Assembly (NCBI GenBank): GCA_017889745.1
Contig: JAGGAG010000133.1
Span: forward strand, 1-7,483
Reading direction: 5' to 3'
Length of the DNA stretch: 7,483 bases
From: Gemmatimonadota bacterium
Lineage (GTDB): Bacteria > Gemmatimonadota > Gemmatimonadetes > Gemmatimonadales > GWC2-71-9
Shown: positions 1 to 5,341 of the stretch, piece after piece
Layout of the letters: each line of letters starts with the position of its first letter
Position numbering within the stretch: the first letter of the stretch is position 1
Translations under genes and position numbers: made by a program
The notes under the pieces: generated by a model
What the model was told of the DNA's origin: nothing
The model's input: the letters and a program-made list of their open reading frames with translations, nothing else
Databases searched by the model: none

Positions 1-667
1 GCGGTGCCAGCTCATAGAGCTTGTATGCGGGCAACTCGGAGAAGGTGAGCATCGCCGCGGGCACGGTGGGAACGATCGTCGCTGCGAAGAGGTACCCGAT
101 CTTCAGGGGCTCGTTGAGGCGGGCGATGCCGGTGGGCGCGAGCACGGGCCACCAGAGCGCCAGGCCGCTCAGGAACCAGGCGGCATCGATCGTGAACGAG
201 CCGAGTTGCGATGCCATCAGCGCGTCGGTCACCGCCGGTACGTGCGTTACGAGCAGCACGCCATTGAACAGCACCAGCCCGAAGATCCCGCCAGCGGCGC
301 GATGCAGCACACCCTTCCAGTGCGGCGATGCCCCGAGCCTGCGCCAGGCCTCGGCTGGAACCCCCAGAATGAGGAAGGGAGGGGCCACCTGGCTCAGGAG
401 CAGCCACTGCACCGAGTGCATGCTGGCGAGATAGCCGCCGCCGAGCGTGCCGATGGGCCAGTCGAGCGCGCCCCACACGAGGAGCAGCCCGAGCAGGAAC
501 GTCAGGACGCGGCCCGGGCCCCAGGCGAGCGTGGCGTCGGCGGACAGCGCCCGCTTCCGGCCTCGGAAGTAGAGCAGCGCGATGACGCCCACCACCAGCC
601 ACACGCCGGGGTAGGCGCGCCACTCCCAGCTCCACGGCGTGTTCGTGGCGGAGCACCACCAGTTCAT
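1..667 (-). CDS. ctaG: Cytochrome c oxidase assembly protein, caa3-type CtaG (3' end cut by window)
   Basis: This is a polytopic membrane protein of the caa3_CtaG family, which helps assemble the copper centre of terminal oxidases. The first 222 residues are visible and the frame is open at the left window edge. Hydrophobic segments fall near residues 20-33, 53-68, 86-103, 125-142, 160-178 and 190-208. The family core is clear: GYLASMHSVQWLLLSQVAPP then FLILGVP (79-104), THVPAVTDALM (141-151) and LALWWPVLAPTG (169-180). The ATG at 667-665 is chosen because GGAGG lies 10 bases upstream, just after the PCuAC stop (16-base gap). It is the third gene of a SCO-PCuAC-CtaG set, which supports an oxidase copper role. 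H84 and H142 are kept, but positions where I expect other conserved histidines are W88 and non-His residues at 155-163. The other long reading frame over this stretch is an Arg/Pro-rich shadow. Confidence 0.88.
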   Translation of the reverse strand, partial: MNWWCSATNTPWSWEWRAYPGVWLVVGVIALLYFRGRKRALSADATLAWGPGRVLTFLLGLLLVWGALDWPIGTLGGGYLASMHSVQWLLLSQVAPPFLILGVPAEAWRRLGASPHWKGVLHRAAGGIFGLVLFNGVLLVTHVPAVTDALMASQLGSFTIDAAWFLSGLALWWPVLAPTGIARLNEPLKIGYLFAATIVPTVPAAMLTFSELPAYKLYELAP

Positions 668-677
668 CGCGGGCAGG

Positions 678-682
678 CCTCC
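678..682 (-). promoter_or_regulatory. Ribosome binding site of ctaG
   Basis: GGAGG on the minus strand, 10 bases before the ATG at 667. It fixes the CtaG start and shows that the gene is translated independently of the PCuAC gene ahead of it. Confidence 0.6.
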
Positions 683-683
683 G

Positions 684-1133
684 TCAGGGGGCGTCACCGT
701 AGGCGCGCACCGGCAGGTTCACGTTCAGGGCGCCGGCGCGGGCAAAGGTCAGCGTCACGGCAATCGTGTCGCCGGCTTTCGGCAACCGGTCGAGCGTCAT
801 GAGCATGAGGTGGGTGCCGCCCGGCGCCAGCACGAGGCTGTCACCGGCCGCGATCGCGGGCGCACTGATGTGCTCCATGCGCACCATGCCGCCGTCGGGC
901 ACCTGGCCATGGAGCATGGCTGCACCCGCGATCGGCGACGTGGCCGTGAGCAGTGTGTCGGGATCGCGGCCCCGGTTCACGATGGTGAAGTAGCCGGCCG
1001 CCTCGGATGCCGTCGGTGGCGCGAACGCGAAGGCGCCGTGCACCTCGAGATCTCCCGCGGCGATGGTGCCCGGTTCGCGCGCCGTGCATGCGCCAGCGAG
1101 CGCGAGCAGTACCGGCAGGACCAGCCGCCTCAC
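684..1133 (-). CDS. PCuAC-family periplasmic copper chaperone
   Basis: A 149-aa exported copper(I) chaperone. Members of this family hold Cu(I) in the periplasm and supply SCO and the CuA site of cytochrome oxidase. The N-terminus is a short signal sequence ending in LALAGAC (C16). Lipidation is plausible, although Ala at -3 makes the lipobox imperfect. The copper motif H-x10-M-x21-H-x-M is exact: H75, M86, H108 and M110, with extra M73, M83 and M112. Length fits a single-domain PCuAC. The start is GTG at 1133-1131, overlapping the SCO stop as GTGA. No good Shine-Dalgarno precedes it, so translation is probably coupled to SCO. A divergent paralogue lies on the other side of SCO (1820-2344). 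Confidence 0.93.
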   Translation of the reverse strand: MRRLVLPVLLALAGACTAREPGTIAAGDLEVHGAFAFAPPTASEAAGYFTIVNRGRDPDTLLTATSPIAGAAMLHGQVPDGGMVRMEHISAPAIAAGDSLVLAPGGTHLMLMTLDRLPKAGDTIAVTLTFARAGALNVNLPVRAYGDAP

Positions 1134-1816
1134 GAGGGCTTGCCGGGCCAGGCGACGAGGAGCGGAAGGTCATGGGCCCAGTTGGCCTGCCGGAACCCGA
1201 ACGGGTACAGGAAGCGGCAGATGTTGTCCGGGGTGCAGGCATATACATACGCGGCGTGACCAATGAGGTACCCGCCCGTGCCAGCGCCCACCGTGGTGTC
1301 TCGCTGTGACGGCGGAATGCGCGCGGCGGCCTCGGCGGCCGAGATCTCCGCCTGGGTTCCGCGCAGGCCGATGAAGGTCGGGTCGAAAGCGTCCAGCCAT
1401 CCCCGCAGCCTCGTAGCGGTGTCACGCTCGGGGTCGTTGGTGACGAATACCACCTTGATCCGGCTCGCCGCGGGGGCTGGCATATTCTTGAGCGCCTGGG
1501 CGATGTTCGACATGTGCACCGGGCAGACGTCGGGGCAGTGGGTATAGCCGAAGAAGAGCAGCGCGACGTACCCGTCCGTTTCCTTACGGAAGTCGAACGG
1601 GCGGCCTTCGGTATCGGTCAGGGTGAACGCGGGCTTCTCCTTCGGCGGCGACAGCGCGAGGCCGAGGACCTGGCTGGTGGTGTCGACGGGCGGCGCGGCC
1701 GCCTTCCGGTCGGACGGGGCGTTGCGGCACGAGGCGACGCCCGATGCGAACAGCATCGCGATGGCGGCGGCACGGAAGCGAACAGGGAAATCCCGCGACA
1801 ACGGCAGGAGACTCAT
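1130..1816 (-). CDS. SCO1/SenC-family copper/thiol protein (lipoprotein)
   Basis: A 228-aa SCO1/SenC/PrrC protein with a thioredoxin-like fold, which delivers copper to, or reduces the cysteines of, the CuA site of cytochrome oxidase outside the cytoplasmic membrane. The N-terminus is basic, then hydrophobic (residues 16-28), with lipobox VASC at C30. The metal site is visible: YTHCPDVCP gives C94 and C98, and H187 in YLIGHAAYVY is the distal histidine. FVTNDPERD (124-132) is the usual loop after the central strand. The frame is open up to 1993, but the ATG at 1816 is preferred because it puts a proper lipoprotein signal at the N-terminus. No strong Shine-Dalgarno is seen there. It is first of three copper genes. 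Two further cysteines, C194 and C200, sit just after H187, where homologues usually have an Asp/Gly turn. Confidence 0.93.
   Translation of the reverse strand: MSLLPLSRDFPVRFRAAAIAMLFASGVASCRNAPSDRKAAAPPVDTTSQVLGLALSPPKEKPAFTLTDTEGRPFDFRKETDGYVALLFFGYTHCPDVCPVHMSNIAQALKNMPAPAASRIKVVFVTNDPERDTATRLRGWLDAFDPTFIGLRGTQAEISAAEAAARIPPSQRDTTVGAGTGGYLIGHAAYVYACTPDNICRFLYPFGFRQANWAHDLPLLVAWPGKPS
1806..1810 (+). promoter_or_regulatory. Ribosome binding site of the plus-strand PCuAC-like gene
   Basis: AGGAG on the plus strand, 9 bases before the ATG at 1820. It lies inside the first codons of SCO on the opposite strand. It supports 1820 as the start, because no other usable in-frame start lies between there and the signal sequence. 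Confidence 0.6.
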
Positions 1817-1819
1817 CGC

Positions 1820-2344
1820 ATGTTCAACAGGATTGGGCACAGCGGAATTTACCGGGCCGGACGAGGCGCGGGCAACTGCGCGCCGCGCGCACGCGGGCTT
1901 GTCCTTGCTGCCTGGGTGGTGCTGAGCGCCGGGTGCGCGCGACCGGCCGATATCGGTGCCAGGGGCAGCGCCGGTGCCATCGCGGTGAGCCACGCGGTGG
2001 CGTGGGGCGTCGCCGACGTGAAGGCGGTGACCGTGGGGATGGAGATCAGCAATGAGGGTGAGGTGGCCGATACACTCGTCGCGGTGACCTCACCCGCCGG
2101 TGGGGCGACGCTGCACACCGAAGTGCCGGGGCAGGGCATGCGGCCGATTCCCGTGCTGCCCTTGCCGCGCCGCAGCGCGATCAGGATCGGGCGCGGCCTC
2201 CACGTCATGATCGAGAGCCTGCAGAAGGTGCCGGCGGTCGGCGCGACCATCCCGGTGACGCTCCGGTTCGCCGGCGCCGGGGCCATGGAGCTGTCGGTGC
2301 CGGTGATGCAATACTCGGAGGCGCTCAGCGCCCTGGGGGAGTGA
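1820..2344 (+). CDS. Divergent PCuAC-like copper-binding lipoprotein
   Basis: A 174-aa secreted protein of the PCuAC family, clearly paralogous to 684-1133. Shared blocks are TLVAVTSPAGGATLH (85-99) against TLLTATSPIAGAAMLH, and FAGAGAMELSVPV (150-162) against FARAGALNVNLPV. A hydrophobic run (27-37) leads to LSAGC, giving C39 as the likely lipidated residue. The stretch before it is long (26 residues) and Arg-rich. Copper ligands are partly changed. H99 and H128-x-M130 are kept, the middle methionine position reads I110, and the H-to-H spacing is 29 rather than 33. M107 may take over as ligand. It is the only plus-strand gene, starting head-to-head with SCO and ending 20 bases inside the minus-strand DUF6265-like gene. 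The same frame is open from 1514, but that part only mirrors SCO. Its role may be copper storage or an alternative donor (inference). Confidence 0.85.
   Translation: MFNRIGHSGIYRAGRGAGNCAPRARGLVLAAWVVLSAGCARPADIGARGSAGAIAVSHAVAWGVADVKAVTVGMEISNEGEVADTLVAVTSPAGGATLHTEVPGQGMRPIPVLPLPRRSAIRIGRGLHVMIESLQKVPAVGATIPVTLRFAGAGAMELSVPVMQYSEALSALGE
1846..1875 (-). promoter_or_regulatory. Candidate promoter of the SCO-PCuAC-CtaG operon
   Basis: On the minus strand TTGCCC (1875-1870) and TAAATT (1851-1846) are separated by 18 bases. Each matches the sigma-70 consensus at four of six positions. The -10 box ends 29 bases before the SCO ATG, leaving a leader of roughly 20-25 bases. AT-rich hexamers are rare in this GC-rich DNA. 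The site lies inside the first codons of the plus-strand PCuAC-like gene. This is a by-eye match only. Confidence 0.35.
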
Positions 2345-2846
2345 CGGGCGTCCCGGCGCACGCCACGCGGCGATAGGGAAAGAGCACTTGTTTGTCGCCA
2401 GGGGCCGGGCCCGCGGCGATGCGCGCGACGAGCGAGTCGCGGCCGCGGCGCTCGTAGGCGATGAGCCGTGGGAAGTCGTGTCGCGGGTTCTCGAACTGGA
2501 GCAGGGTGTCGGACACAACCGTCGCGGTGAACACGGCGGTGGGCTGCATCATCGGATGCGCCTCGTAGTCGACTCGCCCGGCGAGCGCGCGGATCAGCAT
2601 GAGTTCGTAGTCATCGAGCCGCCCCTCCCTGATCGTCCGGCCCATGCCGAGCATCGCGCCACCGGCCGGCGCCATCCACTGCTCCTCGATGGTGGCCGAC
2701 CCGCGCTTCGCCACCCAGCATCCCGCCAGCCACGCCGCGTGCCCAAGCGTCGACGGGACCTGGGCGGTGGCGGGGCGGGCCGACAGCAGCGACAGCAGCG
2801 ACAGCAGCGTGACCGTTGCGACGCGGCGGGCGATCTTCGCAATCAT
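2325..2846 (-). CDS. DUF6265-like secreted protein
   Basis: A 173-aa exported protein. The signal peptide is MIAKIARR, then a Leu/Ser hydrophobic run, with likely cleavage after A28 (PATA|Q). The mature part resembles the DUF6265 family: WLAGCW (39-44), IEEQWMAPAGGAMLGMGRT (53-71), YEAHPM (94-99) and FENPRHDFPRLIAY (118-131). I know of no assigned reaction for this family; a small beta-barrel fold is likely. The ATG at 2846 has GGGAG 7 bases upstream, overlapping the end of the preceding gene's leader (10-base gap). It is the last gene of the long minus-strand cluster and converges on the PCuAC-like gene with a 20-base overlap of coding ends. The hydrophobic core of the signal peptide is encoded by three exact 9-base repeats. 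Confidence 0.8.
   Translation of the reverse strand: MIAKIARRVATVTLLSLLSLLSARPATAQVPSTLGHAAWLAGCWVAKRGSATIEEQWMAPAGGAMLGMGRTIREGRLDDYELMLIRALAGRVDYEAHPMMQPTAVFTATVVSDTLLQFENPRHDFPRLIAYERRGRDSLVARIAAGPAPGDKQVLFPYRRVACAGTPVTPPGR
2782..2808. repeat. Three tandem copies of a 9-base unit
   Basis: GACAGCAGC occurs three times in a row without error on the plus strand (2782-2790, 2791-2799, 2800-2808). On the minus strand it encodes the repeated Leu-Leu-Ser units of the DUF6265-like signal peptide. Gain or loss of a unit would keep the frame and change the length of the hydrophobic core. Confidence 0.9.
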
Positions 2847-2856
2847 CGGGATCTCC

Positions 2857-3291
2857 CTACCAGAGCTTGAGGTACCAGTCGCGGGGCTTTGCCTCGCCCG
2901 AGACGGTCCAGTCGTCCGCGGTTCCCCGGGTCAGCGCGAAGTAGCGGACGGTCGTCAGCTCGGCGCCGTCAGCGCCGGGTGCCGTGACCCTGGCGCGTGC
3001 GACCACATTGTCGCTGAACCCGCGGACGCCGGTGACCCGCACCCGGATGGCGGTATCGGCGAGCATGCGCTTCGCCAGCGCCGGGTCGATCACGTACCCC
3101 TCCTTCGATTCCTGGCTGCTGATGGCCGACTGGCGGCGGTCCTGCGCCACCCAGCGCGTGATCGCCTGGGTGGCGGCCGGGGGCGCCGTGGGCTTGGTCG
3201 ACACGTACTGCGCCACGAATGCGAGGAGCACGACGCCGAGCAGGAGCAGGAGGCCGCTGCCCGAACCCTTGCCGTCACCACGTTTGGTCAT
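2857..3291 (-). CDS. Membrane-anchored protein of unknown function
   Basis: A 144-aa protein I do not recognise. A short basic, Gly/Ser-rich N-terminus (MTKRGDGKGSGSG) is followed by one membrane segment (14-30), a Pro/Ala/Thr linker (32-42) and a soluble domain that should face the periplasm. That domain has an acidic/basic helix region (45-78) and then beta-like stretches such as IRVRVTGVRGF (82-92) and LTTVRYFALTR (112-122). It ends in an aromatic tail, RDWYLKLW. The layout recalls small NTF2-like or DUF domains, but no family can be named. The ATG overlaps the aminotransferase stop as ATGA, and AGGAAG lies 5 bases upstream, so the two are translationally coupled. Some link with the aminotransferase or with the secreted protein downstream is possible but not shown. 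Confidence 0.78.
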   Translation of the reverse strand: MTKRGDGKGSGSGLLLLLGVVLLAFVAQYVSTKPTAPPAATQAITRWVAQDRRQSAISSQESKEGYVIDPALAKRMLADTAIRVRVTGVRGFSDNVVARARVTAPGADGAELTTVRYFALTRGTADDWTVSGEAKPRDWYLKLW

Positions 3292-4442
3292 GGAATCTTC
3301 CTCAGCCGCTCGGCGGCCTGAAGCAAGGTGTCCTCGCGCTTGCAGAAGGCGAAGCGCACGAGGCGACGCGCGGGGTCGGGCGTGCTGAAGAAGCTGGAGC
3401 CGGGCACCGGCGTGACACCGACCTCGGTGGTGAGCCACCGGGCGAACCGGTCGTCCGGCAGTTCGCTCAGCGCCGAGTAGTCGGCGAGGATGTAATAGGC
3501 GCCATCCGGGAGGGTGGCGCGGAAGCCCGAGGCAACGAGCGTGTCGTGGAGCAGGTTGCGGCGACCGCAGTACTCGCAGGCGAGCCTGCCATAGAACTCG
3601 CTGCCGAGCTGGTCGAGCGCCACCGCCACCGCCTCCATCAGCGGCGCGGGCGCCCCGACGGTGAGGAAGTCGTGCACCTTGCGGATCGCGCCCGACACGA
3701 CAGCGGGAGCGATGGCCCAGCCGATCCGCCACCCGGTGACCGCGAAGGTCTTGGACGCCCCACTGATGGTGACCGTGCGCTCCGCCATTCCAGGTAGCGT
3801 GGCCATGGGTACATGCGGTCCAGCGTAGCGGATGTGCTCGTAGATCTCGTCGGTGACGGCCCAGGCGTCGAAGCGCTGGCAGAGCGCCGCGATCGCGCCC
3901 AGTTCCTCGCGCGTGAGCACCCGGCCGGTGGGGTTGGCCGGCGTGTTGAGGATGATCGCCCGGGTCTTCGGCGAGAAGACGGCGGCAAGCCGCTCGAGAT
4001 CGAGCGGTGCCCCCATCGGCAGCGGCACATGGCGCAGCGAGGCCCCGCAGAGGATCGCGTCGGGGCCGTAGTTCTCGTAGAACGGATCGAAGACGATGAC
4101 CTCGTCGCCCGGTTCCACGATCGCCATGAGCGTCGCGACCATCGCCTCGGTGGAACCGCAGGTGACGGTGATGTCCGTCTCCGGGTTCATCGCCATGCCA
4201 TACCACTCGGCATACTTGCGCGCGAGCGCGTCCCGGAGGCGGCGCGACCCCCAGGTGATGGCGTACTGGTTCACGTCATCGGCGATCGCGCGCGCCGCCG
4301 CTTCCTTGAGCAGGTCGGGCGCGGGGAAGTCGGGAAAGCCCTGCGCGAGGTTGATGGCACCGTGCTCCCGGGCGAGCGCGGACATGCCCCGGATGACGGA
4401 CTCGGTAAATCCGCGCGTGCGACCGCCGAACGTCGCCGTCAT
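3288..4442 (-). CDS. Class I/II PLP-dependent aminotransferase (methionine/kynurenine/aspartate type)
   Basis: A complete 384-aa cytoplasmic fold-type I aminotransferase, of usual family length. Motifs in order: INLAQGFPDF near the N-terminus (30-39), Y60 in NQYAITWGS, NTPANPTG (166-173, N170), TDEIYE (197-202, D198 and Y201 contacting PLP), SGASKTFAVTGWRIGW (227-242) with K231 as the Schiff-base lysine and R239 at the phosphate, and LVRFAF with R363 for the substrate carboxylate. The N-terminal AQGFPDF signature matches the kynurenine/glutamine and YbdL-like methionine aminotransferase branch better than classical AspC. The amino acid used cannot be read from sequence. The ATG follows the lipoprotein stop with no gap (TAGATG), and its own stop overlaps the next start (ATGA). 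No good Shine-Dalgarno is seen, so reinitiation after the lipoprotein gene is likely. Confidence 0.95.
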   Translation of the reverse strand: MTATFGGRTRGFTESVIRGMSALAREHGAINLAQGFPDFPAPDLLKEAAARAIADDVNQYAITWGSRRLRDALARKYAEWYGMAMNPETDITVTCGSTEAMVATLMAIVEPGDEVIVFDPFYENYGPDAILCGASLRHVPLPMGAPLDLERLAAVFSPKTRAIILNTPANPTGRVLTREELGAIAALCQRFDAWAVTDEIYEHIRYAGPHVPMATLPGMAERTVTISGASKTFAVTGWRIGWAIAPAVVSGAIRKVHDFLTVGAPAPLMEAVAVALDQLGSEFYGRLACEYCGRRNLLHDTLVASGFRATLPDGAYYILADYSALSELPDDRFARWLTTEVGVTPVPGSSFFSTPDPARRLVRFAFCKREDTLLQAAERLRKIP

Positions 4443-4664
4443 CTATTCGGAGGTCGCGATCGAGTCCTGCAGCTGTACCCGGCTGCCGGCGGAGTCGGCC
4501 ACCTTCATCGCCTTGCCCACCCCAGTGGCCCCCGGAATCTTCGATTGCCCGAGGACACTGTCACGTTCCCGCTGCGACTGCAGCTTTTCCGGCGCTGCGT
4601 CCCTGTTCTTCGTGCAGCCGGCAAGGGCAGCGAGCAGCAGCGCAGCAGTCAGGCGTCGATACAT
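4443..4664 (-). CDS. Small lipoprotein of unknown function
   Basis: A 73-aa protein. The signal is textbook: MYRR, a hydrophobic run (6-14), then lipobox LAGC with C17. The mature 57 residues are polar and look largely helical or disordered, with QSQRERDSVLGQSKIPGATG (39-58 of the chain, approximately) and VADSAGSRVQLQDS near the end. I do not know a function. The frame opens at 4742, but the ATG at 4664 is chosen because AAGGAG lies 8 bases upstream and the signal peptide then starts directly. It sits 25 bases after the 2-TM gene and directly abuts the aminotransferase start, so it belongs to the same transcript. The mature part may pack on a membrane partner encoded in the cluster (inference). 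Confidence 0.8.
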   Translation of the reverse strand: MYRRLTAALLLAALAGCTKNRDAAPEKLQSQRERDSVLGQSKIPGATGVGKAMKVADSAGSRVQLQDSIATSE

Positions 4665-4689
4665 GGGGTGGCTCCTTGCCCGGGCTTGC

Positions 4690-5031
4690 TCAGGGACGCG
4701 CGTCGTTGTCACCGACGTCGATGTGGTGGCGCCTGAGCACATGACTGAACACGGGGGCCAGCAGCAGCGCGGTCACCACGATGTACGCGAGGCCACAATA
4801 GAGCGCGTACACGCCAGCGAAGATGCTCGCCGCGTCATTGGGGTAGGAGCCGGCGGGTCCCTCGCCGCCAAGCAGCAGCGCCGCCTGGGAGAAGGACTCG
4901 ACCAGCCCGTAGTCCCCGGTGTAGTGAAATCCCAGCATGCCGATCGCCAGGGATCCGGCGATGAGCGCGGCGGCCAGCAGGAGATTCCGTCCCGCGAGGC
5001 GCCTGACGGTGGGGTGGAATCCGTGGGTCAG
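4690..5031 (-). CDS. Two-TM membrane protein with channel-like layout, probable CTG start
   Basis: A 113-aa protein if read from the CTG at 5031-5029, which overlaps the previous stop as CTGA and has GGAG 8 bases upstream. The first in-frame ATG (4938) would fall inside the first membrane helix and remove its N-terminal half, so it is disfavoured. Segments: a basic N-terminus (THGFHPTVRRLAGRN), TM1 at about 17-34, an amphipathic re-entrant-looking stretch VESFSQAALLLGGEGP (44-59), then TM2 at about 69-95 and a basic tail HVLRRHHID. From memory, a conserved group of small bacterial proteins shares the pattern GxLGYHY, then GMGP, then FASFYALF. The TM, short helix, Gly-rich loop, TM order resembles potassium-channel pore modules, with LGGEG where TVGYG would be. 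Transport activity is only an inference. Confidence 0.72.
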   Translation of the reverse strand: MTHGFHPTVRRLAGRNLLLAAALIAGSLAIGMLGFHYTGDYGLVESFSQAALLLGGEGPAGSYPNDAASIFAGVYALYCGLAYIVVTALLLAPVFSHVLRRHHIDVGDNDARP

Positions 5032-5318
5032 TGTGGCTGCTCCGGGACGCCGCCGACCGGGCGCTCGCGCGCCTCGGGCCGCGCCAGCAGGCGCTCGGCG
5101 AAGTCGAGCCGCTCGTGCACCTCGCTCAACTCACGCCGCATGTCGTCCACCTCGCCGCGCAGCGACTCGAACTCCTCCCGCGATCCGCCCTCCAGTCGCA
5201 GCCGCGTTTCCTCGAGGCGCAGTTTCGCGTACCGCTGGAACCCGGCGAAGATGAGAGCCAGCACCGGGATCGACAATGCCATGATGGGGATGAGCAGGAC
5301 GAGTGAGTGCCGATCCAT
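5028..5318 (-). CDS. PspB-like membrane protein with C-terminal coiled coil
   Basis: A 96-aa protein with one N-terminal membrane helix (about 5-27, LVLLIPIMALSIPVLALIF), a short basic junction (QRYAKLRLEETRLRLEGG) and a charged heptad-like helix (50-83) including ELSEVHERLDFAERLLA. The order, size and ERLDFAERLL stretch resemble phage-shock protein B, a membrane sensor partner of PspA/PspC, and the PspB-like proteins found widely in bacteria. No pspA or pspC is in the window, so a phage-shock role is not established. The ATG has GGAGGAG 5 bases upstream. The frame is open back to 5636, but that part only mirrors TrhA. It starts 23 bases after trhA and overlaps the 2-TM gene by four bases, which suggests these membrane proteins act together. 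Confidence 0.78.
   Translation of the reverse strand: MDRHSLVLLIPIMALSIPVLALIFAGFQRYAKLRLEETRLRLEGGSREEFESLRGEVDDMRRELSEVHERLDFAERLLARPEARERPVGGVPEQPH
5040..5043 (-). promoter_or_regulatory. Ribosome binding site supporting the CTG start
   Basis: GGAG on the minus strand, 8 bases before CTG at 5031. It lies within the last codons of the PspB-like gene. With the CTGA overlap it is the main evidence for a non-ATG start of the 2-TM protein. Confidence 0.45.
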
Positions 5319-5341
5319 CGCGTCTCCTCCGGCCGGTGCGG

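Noticed and set aside
12..659. A 215-codon minus-strand open frame over the CtaG region
   Set aside because: It is rich in Arg, Pro and Ala with no hydrophobic helices, while the overlapping minus-strand frame from 667 gives a clear CtaG protein.
1514..1819. Upstream extension of the plus-strand PCuAC-like frame
   Set aside because: This part is only the mirror of SCO. The ATG at 1820 has a good ribosome site and leads into the signal sequence.
1817..1993. Upstream extension of the SCO reading frame to 1993
   Set aside because: The added 59 residues look non-coding, overlap the PCuAC-like gene on the other strand and would bury the lipoprotein signal that begins at 1816.
2345..2370. GGCGT/ACGCC hairpin after the plus-strand PCuAC-like stop
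   Set aside because: It lies in DUF6265-like coding sequence and has no T-run. A five-pair stem is expected by chance at this GC content.
3292..4206. Long minus-strand frame fused upstream of the 144-aa membrane-anchored protein
   Set aside because: The upstream part overlaps the aminotransferase in another frame and is His/Arg/Ala-rich shadow. The ATG at 3291 with its ribosome site gives a proper membrane anchor.
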